This document shows positions 9,420 to 13,402 of a stretch of 13,402 bases of DNA, in pieces (position 1 is the stretch's first letter; the number at the start of each line of letters is the position of its first letter). Made by a program: the position numbers and the translations under genes. This DNA is from JBBRLA01 sp038231615 (GTDB lineage Bacteria; Myxococcota_A; Polyangia; Palsa-1104; JAEUJZ01): the NCBI GenBank assembly GCA_038231615.1, contig JBBRLA010000172.1:1-13402 (forward strand), given 5' to 3'. The notes below the pieces were generated by a model. The model did no database searches. It had not been told where the DNA came from and saw only the letters and a program-made list of their open reading frames with translations.

Positions 9420-11171
9420 ATGCTGCGCCGCGCCCGCGCCTTTACCCTGATCGAGCTGCTCATCGTGGTGGTCATCATCTCGTTTCTCGCCGCGGTGATG
9501 ATCCCGGCAATGCTGCGGCAGCTCGACCACGGCAGGCAGTCCGCGCCCGTGGCCGGTCGCCAGCTCTCGCAAGCTGCCCCCAGCGCCTCCGCGGCGTCCG
9601 CTGACGGGGCCGCAGGCGCCGCGCACATCGAATCCACCGACGTGTCGGTCGATCTCCGCGCCAGCCAGGTGCTCGACGACGGCGCGGTGCACACAGACTA
9701 CGAGGCCGCCTTCCGCGGGACCTTCGTCATCCGCAACACCAGTCCTGCCTCTGCGGAGCTCAGCTTCTCCTTCCCCTTCCCCCCCGCGCTCCGCGAGGCC
9801 CGCGATGTGTCGCTGCGCCTGCGCGAGCGCGATGGCACTCTGACCGAGCCGCCCGCCGAGTCGGTGAGCTACCGCCGCACCGGCGTGCGGTGGAGCGGCG
9901 CGGTGCCGGCCGGGCAAAGCGCCACCGTGGTGGTCGCCTACCTGGCGCGTGGCCGCGATGCCTTCCAGTACGACGCCGCGGGCGGCGAGCCCGGCAACGC
10001 GCGCTCGGGACAGGTGCGCTTTGCCTTGCACTACACCGGCGTGCGCCCGGTGGTGCCACCGGGGTCGCTGCAGCCCGCCGAGGCCGCGCCGGGGTACCTG
10101 GTGTGGCGCTTCTCCGGGATCATCACGGACCAGCCGATCCTGGTCGAACTGCCCGCCGGCTCCACCCCGCTGGGCCGGTTGATCCTTCTGTGCCAGCTCG
10201 CCGGCCTGGCCGTGCTGCTCTTCGGCGTCGGCTTCTGGTACCTGAGCGAGGGGCAGCTGCCCGGCGGGCTGGATCACTTCCGGCTTGGACACTTCTTGCT
10301 GCTGGCGCTGACCTACAGCCTGTTCTTCGTGGTCTTCGCCGTGGTCGGGTATGGCGGGCACACCGCGCTGGCCCTGCTCTGCGGCGCGCTCACCGGCGTG
10401 CCGCTGCTGCTCTTGCACACCAGCCGCACCAGCGGGTGGCCCTTTGCGCTGCGCCGCGCCACGCCGCTGGCCGTGTTCAGCCTGGGCTGCGTGGTTCTGG
10501 GTGTGTACCTGGAAGACCAGCGCGCCTACGTACTGGCCGGGGCGGTGGTGACCATGGTGGCCTATGCCACCTTGAGCTACCGCGGCTGGGCCGCGGGGCG
10601 CCTCACGCACCGACTCGATGCACTGGAGCGGACCTGCCAGCGGGCCGAGGCCACCGAACGGGCGGCGGCGGCATTCTTACTGGAACACGCCACCCTGCCA
10701 GGCAGCCAGGAGCTGGAGCGGGACACTGCATGCCTTTTGCGACGACTCTCGCGGGTGCGCACGCTGCTGGCAGAGCCCCAGGACCTTGTGCGGGGGCAGC
10801 ACCTGGCCTTGTATGAGCGCACCGGGCTGCGCCTGGACACCGAGAGCGTGGCCGAGCGCCTGGCGACGCTGTCCCGGACCTTGTCGCGGGTCCGCGACCG
10901 GGCCGAGCAAGAGCGGCAGGGGAGTGAGGAAGGAGCGCGCTGCCTGGTCTGCGGCACCGCGGCGGACCCTCGGACGCCGTACTGCCCGGCCTGCGGGACG
11001 CAGCGCCCGCTGCGCCTTTCGTGCACGGCCTGCGGGGTGGCGACGCACCTGCCCGTGCACCTGTTCCGGCGGCGCTGGCAGCAGCCGCCGCTGCATTGCG
11101 CGGCCTGCGGAGGGCGCCTACCGGTGCCGACGGCGGCACCGGCGGCTGAAGCCGGATTGCCGACGCGCTAG
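9420..11171 (+). CDS. Chimeric membrane protein: prepilin-like N-terminus, CreD-like body, C-terminal zinc ribbons
   Basis: This is a 583-residue protein of unknown function with an unusual build. Residues 1-31 (RRARA then FTLIELLIVVVIISFLAAVMIP) form a textbook class III signal, including Glu at +5, except that the residue before the Phe is Ala instead of Gly. A low-complexity Ala/Ser linker (40-68) leads into a beta-rich domain (about 70-250) that should lie outside the cytoplasm. Five hydrophobic segments follow at about 254-274, 289-309, 313-333, 347-362 and 368-388. One anchor, an outer beta domain and five membrane spans recall the inner-membrane protein CreD; FRLGHFLLLALTYSLFFVVFAVV resembles its membrane motif. 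A charged, probably coiled-coil region (397-500) precedes four CxxC pairs (508/511, 522/525, 535/538, 560/563), enough for two zinc ribbons. No clear Shine-Dalgarno site precedes the ATG. The CreD relation is from topology and a short motif, so it is tentative. Confidence 0.75.
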   Translation: MLRRARAFTLIELLIVVVIISFLAAVMIPAMLRQLDHGRQSAPVAGRQLSQAAPSASAASADGAAGAAHIESTDVSVDLRASQVLDDGAVHTDYEAAFRGTFVIRNTSPASAELSFSFPFPPALREARDVSLRLRERDGTLTEPPAESVSYRRTGVRWSGAVPAGQSATVVVAYLARGRDAFQYDAAGGEPGNARSGQVRFALHYTGVRPVVPPGSLQPAEAAPGYLVWRFSGIITDQPILVELPAGSTPLGRLILLCQLAGLAVLLFGVGFWYLSEGQLPGGLDHFRLGHFLLLALTYSLFFVVFAVVGYGGHTALALLCGALTGVPLLLLHTSRTSGWPFALRRATPLAVFSLGCVVLGVYLEDQRAYVLAGAVVTMVAYATLSYRGWAAGRLTHRLDALERTCQRAEATERAAAAFLLEHATLPGSQELERDTACLLRRLSRVRTLLAEPQDLVRGQHLALYERTGLRLDTESVAERLATLSRTLSRVRDRAEQERQGSEEGARCLVCGTAADPRTPYCPACGTQRPLRLSCTACGVATHLPVHLFRRRWQQPPLHCAACGGRLPVPTAAPAAEAGLPTR

Positions 11172-11199
11172 CACACCTCATTAATGACGCCCGCGGATT

Positions 11200-11258
11200 G
11201 GGCGTCCGATAGCGGAATGTCGGCCGGCGATGCCGTGCTGGATTTAGCGCGGGAGTGG
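11200..11258 (+). repeat. Single, slightly degenerate copy of the 42-bp repeat family, left of the ATPase-nuclease gene
   Basis: The stretch GGCGTCCGATAGCGGAATGT, then CGGCCGGCGATGCCGTGCTG and a TTTAGCG...GGAGTGG end, aligns with the last unit of the array at 12911-13171 and its right-hand border (GCTGGGTTCAGCGG...GGAGTGG). Part of a preceding unit (GGCGTCCG) is also recognisable. It lies 73 bp before the ATG at 11332, in the same orientation as the downstream array. Confidence 0.8.
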
Positions 11259-11268
11259 CTTCACCGGC

Positions 11269-11285
11269 CGAGGGCATTGCCCTCG
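11269..11285. repeat. Perfect 7-bp hairpin in the leader of the ATPase-nuclease gene
   Basis: CGAGGGC and GCCCTCG are separated by ATT, giving a strong GC-rich hairpin 46 bp before the start codon at 11332. It immediately follows the border of the left repeat copy. With no T-run it is more likely an operator, a leader RNA structure or an element end than a terminator. Confidence 0.5.
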
Positions 11286-11318
11286 CGGGTGCTGGTGGTG
11301 TCGGTGAGTATCATGGGT

Positions 11319-11323
11319 TAAGG
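11319..11323 (+). promoter_or_regulatory. Ribosome-binding site that decides the ATPase-nuclease start
   Basis: TAAGG lies 8 nt before the ATG at 11332. The upstream in-frame GTG (11323-11325) overlaps this site and so is unlikely to be the initiation codon. Confidence 0.6.
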
Positions 11324-11331
11324 TGCTGGTC

Positions 11332-12882
11332 ATGGCCAGGTCGTTCAATACCGCGGGTCCCTGCATCCCCGACAAACACTATATGCTGCCCCCGGAGCGT
11401 CGCCTCGGCCGCATCCTGGAGTTGATCGACGCAGAGAAGTATTTCGTCTTGCGCGCTGGCAGACAGACCGGCAAGACCACCTCGGCCCAGTGGCTAACCA
11501 AACACTTCAATGCGGGGAATCGTTATCGCTGCGTGTGGATCGACATCCAGACCGCCCGCGAGCAACCGGATCCCCTGCGCGCGTTTCGCACCGTGCTCAA
11601 TAACATGAAGCGCGCGGTGCGCATCACTCTGCCCGACCTCCCCTTGCCGGACGTCGAGGGACTGCTCGAGGATCCGGCCCTGGCCATCCTGACCTATCTG
11701 GGACAGCTTAGCGCCGCCTCGCTCCTGCCGTTGGTCGTGCTCTTCGATGAAGCCGACGGTCTGGTCGGCGAGTCCATGGTGCTCTTCCTGACCCAACTCC
11801 GTCAGGGCTACATCGATCGTACCCAGGCCCCTTTTCCTTACAGCGTGGCGCTCGTCGGCGCGCGCAATGTCAGGGAGTTCGTCGTGTCGCAGGAGGAGCG
11901 TCGCGCCGTGGCCTGGTTGGGCACGAATTCGCCCTTCAACATTACGGCGGAGGCGGCGACCCTGGCCCCCTTCACCGAGCTGGAGGTGGTGGAACTTCTC
12001 CAGCCGCACACGACCGACACCGGCCAGGCTTTCCTGCCCGAGGCGGCGGCGCTGATCTTCGAACTGTCGCAGGGGCATCCGTGGCTGGTCAATGCACTGG
12101 CCGACTGGACCGTGGACCGGCAGCGGGACCGGGCCGTGGCGATCACCGCGGCGCAGATAGAGGCGGCAAAGGAGGGGCTGATTCTGGAGCGCCGCACCCA
12201 CATCGACTCGCTGATTGCCCGGCTGCACGAGCCCCGCGTGCAGCGGATCATCGAGCCCATGCTCGTGGGAGGGCGTGCGCCCAGCGCCGGGACCCTGAAC
12301 GACGATTTCGCCTACGTGCTGTCGCTGGGGTTGGTGGTGCTGCGCGGCGGGGAGTACGTGATCGCCAATCCGATCTACAAGGAGGTGATCCCACGGGCGC
12401 TGAGCTTCGACCAGCAGGCGCAACTCCATCTCAAGCCGGCCTGGTACCTGCGCCCCGATGGACGACTGGACATGCTCAAGCTGATGCGGGCGTGGCAGGA
12501 TTTCTGGCGCGAGGATGGGCATCTGGCCGCCGAGGGCTTCGTTTACCGCGAGGCCGGGCCGCACCTGATGCTAATGGCCTTCCTCCAGCGCATCATCAAC
12601 GGCGGAGGCCAGATCGAGCGAGAGTACGCGCTGGGCCGCGGAGCGCTGGATCTGCTTATCTGGTTCGCGGGAGAGCGCCACGCGATCGAGGTCAAGCTCC
12701 GCCGCGACACCATGACCGGAGTCAGGGCGCTGGGCCAGCTGGTTCGATATCTGGACGAGACGAAGCTCACAGAAGGGTGGCTGGTCCTCTTCGATCTGCG
12801 CAAGGCGGTCCCCTGGACCGAGAAGCTGACGACCGAGGAGGTCCAGGTCGAGGGCAAGAGCATCTGGATCATCGGGAGCTGA
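11332..12882 (+). CDS. AAA-type ATPase fused to a PD-(D/E)XK nuclease-like domain
   Basis: The 516-residue protein belongs to a widespread but poorly understood family that starts FNTAGPCxPxKHYMLPP. Numbering from the ATG at 11332, Walker A is GRQTGKTT (43-50), Walker B is VVLFDEAD (135-142) and a sensor-like LVGARN lies at about 174-179. A helical lid follows, then a probable winged helix at about 295-360, ending IANPIYKEVIPRALS. The C-terminal part (about 400-516) carries the PD-(D/E)XK signature: Glu407, then GRGALDLLIWF with Asp440, then HAIEVKL with Glu453/Lys455, followed by GQLVRYLDE. The catalytic residues look intact, so an ATP-dependent DNA-acting nuclease is expected from the family. 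From memory, such genes are often multicopy in some genomes, and mobile-element or defence roles have been suspected. Here the gene stands alone, bracketed by copies of one repeat family. The upstream GTG at 11323 is a weaker start. Confidence 0.88.
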   Translation: MARSFNTAGPCIPDKHYMLPPERRLGRILELIDAEKYFVLRAGRQTGKTTSAQWLTKHFNAGNRYRCVWIDIQTAREQPDPLRAFRTVLNNMKRAVRITLPDLPLPDVEGLLEDPALAILTYLGQLSAASLLPLVVLFDEADGLVGESMVLFLTQLRQGYIDRTQAPFPYSVALVGARNVREFVVSQEERRAVAWLGTNSPFNITAEAATLAPFTELEVVELLQPHTTDTGQAFLPEAAALIFELSQGHPWLVNALADWTVDRQRDRAVAITAAQIEAAKEGLILERRTHIDSLIARLHEPRVQRIIEPMLVGGRAPSAGTLNDDFAYVLSLGLVVLRGGEYVIANPIYKEVIPRALSFDQQAQLHLKPAWYLRPDGRLDMLKLMRAWQDFWREDGHLAAEGFVYREAGPHLMLMAFLQRIINGGGQIEREYALGRGALDLLIWFAGERHAIEVKLRRDTMTGVRALGQLVRYLDETKLTEGWLVLFDLRKAVPWTEKLTTEEVQVEGKSIWIIGS

Positions 12883-12910
12883 CCAGCAGGATCTCCCCAT
12901 GCTGCGACCA

Positions 12911-13171
12911 GTGGCGGAATGTCGGCCAGCGATGCCGCGGAGGCGGCGTCCAGTAGCGGAATACGGGCCAACGGTGTCGCAATTGTGGCGTCCGGTGACG
13001 GAATATGGGCCAGCGATGCCGCAATTGTGGCGTCCGGTGGCGGAATATGGGCTGGCGATGCCGCGGCGGTGGATTCCGGCGGCGGAAATTTGGCCGGCGA
13101 TGCCGCGGCGGTGGATTCCGGCGGCGGAATATGGGCCGGCGATGCCGCGCTGGGTTCAGCGGCAGGAGTGG
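12911..13171 (+). repeat. Array of six 42-bp tandem repeats with a defined right border
   Basis: Units begin at 12911, 12953, 12995, 13037, 13079 and 13121, each exactly 42 bp with no indels. The common core is CGGAATatgGGCcgGCGATG (lower case variable) followed by CCGC. The second half falls into two subtypes: AATTGTGGCGTCCG ends units 2 and 3, and GGCGGTGGATTCCG ends units 4 and 5. Unit 6 switches to GCTGGGTTCAGCGG and then CAGGAGTGG, the same border as the single copy at 11200-11258. The first unit begins 28 bp after the ATPase-nuclease stop. Adjacent units carry short inverted motifs (ATTCCG-GCGG-CGGAAT across a junction; CGGC-GAT-GCCG inside). All frames stay open because 42 is divisible by three, but no ribosome site or protein-like composition supports translation. 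Confidence 0.92.
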
Positions 13172-13186
13172 GAATGAACGAGGTAT

Positions 13187-13210
13187 TTCCATAAGCGTTT
13201 ACTTACGGAA
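13187..13210 (-). repeat. Hairpin downstream of the partial minus-strand gene
   Basis: TTCCATAAG (13187-13195) and CTTACGGAA (13202-13210) form a 9-bp stem around a 6-nt loop. On the plus strand one pair is an A-C mismatch, but on minus-strand RNA that position becomes a G-U pair, so the hairpin is fully paired only in the minus transcript. It lies 48 nt beyond the stop at 13259 and could stabilise or end that message, though no U-run follows. The remainder of 13172-13258 holds nothing I recognise. Confidence 0.45.
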
Positions 13211-13258
13211 GCAGGGCTGCTCGATGGGGGCTGTTTTGTCGTGATGATCTTGGGCGGC

Positions 13259-13402
13259 TTACTCGGGGGCCGGCGGCAGGAGCTTGAGCAGTTTCTCCAG
13301 GTCGCGTTGGAGGGTAAAGGCCATCTGCCACAGCCAGCCGACGATCTCGATGTGGACGTCCCGGGGCTGGGACAAGAGATCCTGGTACGTCTGCTGGGCC
13401 AG
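13259..13402 (-). CDS. C-terminal 47 residues of an unidentified protein, 5' part outside the window
   Basis: Reading in from the right edge, the frame is open to a TAA at 13259-13261. It ends YQDLLSQPRDVHIEIVGWLW, then QMAFTLQRDLEKLLKLLPPAPE. The tail looks like an amphipathic, leucine-rich helical segment followed by a proline-rich end. GC3 is high, as in the surrounding genes, and a hairpin lies just downstream, both consistent with a true gene end. I do not recognise the family and assign no function. Confidence 0.5.
   Translation of the reverse strand: MAQQTYQDLLSQPRDVHIEIVGWLWQMAFTLQRDLEKLLKLLPPAPE

Noticed and set aside
9234..10610. Long minus-strand frame across the end of the cysteine-pair gene and the prepilin-like gene
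   Set aside because: It is a composition shadow; the plus-strand frames carry a signal motif, membrane spans and CxxC pairs.
11269..11285. Rho-independent terminator for the prepilin-like gene
   Set aside because: The 7-bp stem is strong, but no T-run follows on either strand and it lies about 100 nt beyond the stop, close to the next gene's start.
12911..13171. CRISPR array
   Set aside because: The units are contiguous, with no unique spacers between them, and no cas genes are nearby.
12869..13192. Open frames on both strands through the 42-bp array that read as repetitive proteins
   Set aside because: A repeat length divisible by three keeps every frame open. There is no ribosome site, and the Arg/His/Pro- or Ala/Gly-rich products look like translated noncoding repeats.

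Overview
The window looks like chromosomal DNA of a GC-rich Gram-negative bacterium, most plausibly Myxococcota or another lineage once placed in Deltaproteobacteria. This is an inference from strong GC3 bias, the DUF1232-like and cysteine-pair (AgmX/PglI-like) protein types, and a B12-dependent MetH. No rRNA, tRNA or other taxonomic marker is present.

Layout: 3-1846 (+) is the end of an ABC-2 export cassette: an ATPase cut by the window edge and its permease, coupled by an ATGA overlap. 1865-2437 (-) is an orphan gene for a contractile-injection-system tube-type protein. It converges on the permease and lies next to an AT-richer island (about 2440-2580) holding its likely promoter and an inverted repeat. 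2645-3253 (-) is a DUF1232-like cytoplasmic protein whose last codons are duplicated in frame beyond the stop. 3350-6955 (-) is full-length cobalamin-dependent methionine synthase, metH. 7096-8439 (-) is a BioF2-like GNAT acyltransferase. From a short divergent region two genes then run on the + strand: 8477-9286, a secreted or lipoprotein-like protein with two cysteine-pair modules, and 9420-11171, an unusual chimera with a type IV prepilin-like N-terminus, a CreD-like body and two zinc ribbons. 11332-12882 (+) is an AAA-type ATPase fused to a PD-(D/E)XK nuclease domain. The window ends with a 42-bp tandem repeat array (12911-13171), a hairpin, and the C-terminus of an unidentified minus-strand gene (13259-13402).

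Most genes are unrelated single-gene or two-gene units: transport, methionine/one-carbon metabolism, acyl transfer and envelope. The most system-like part is 11200-13171. There the ATPase-nuclease gene is bracketed in direct orientation by a one-unit copy and a six-unit array of the same repeat family, and the right-hand end of the repeat is shared by both copies. That arrangement suggests a repeat-associated unit in which the gene and repeats are functionally or evolutionarily linked. The second most unusual items are the prepilin/CreD/zinc-ribbon fusion and the orphan injection-system tube gene.
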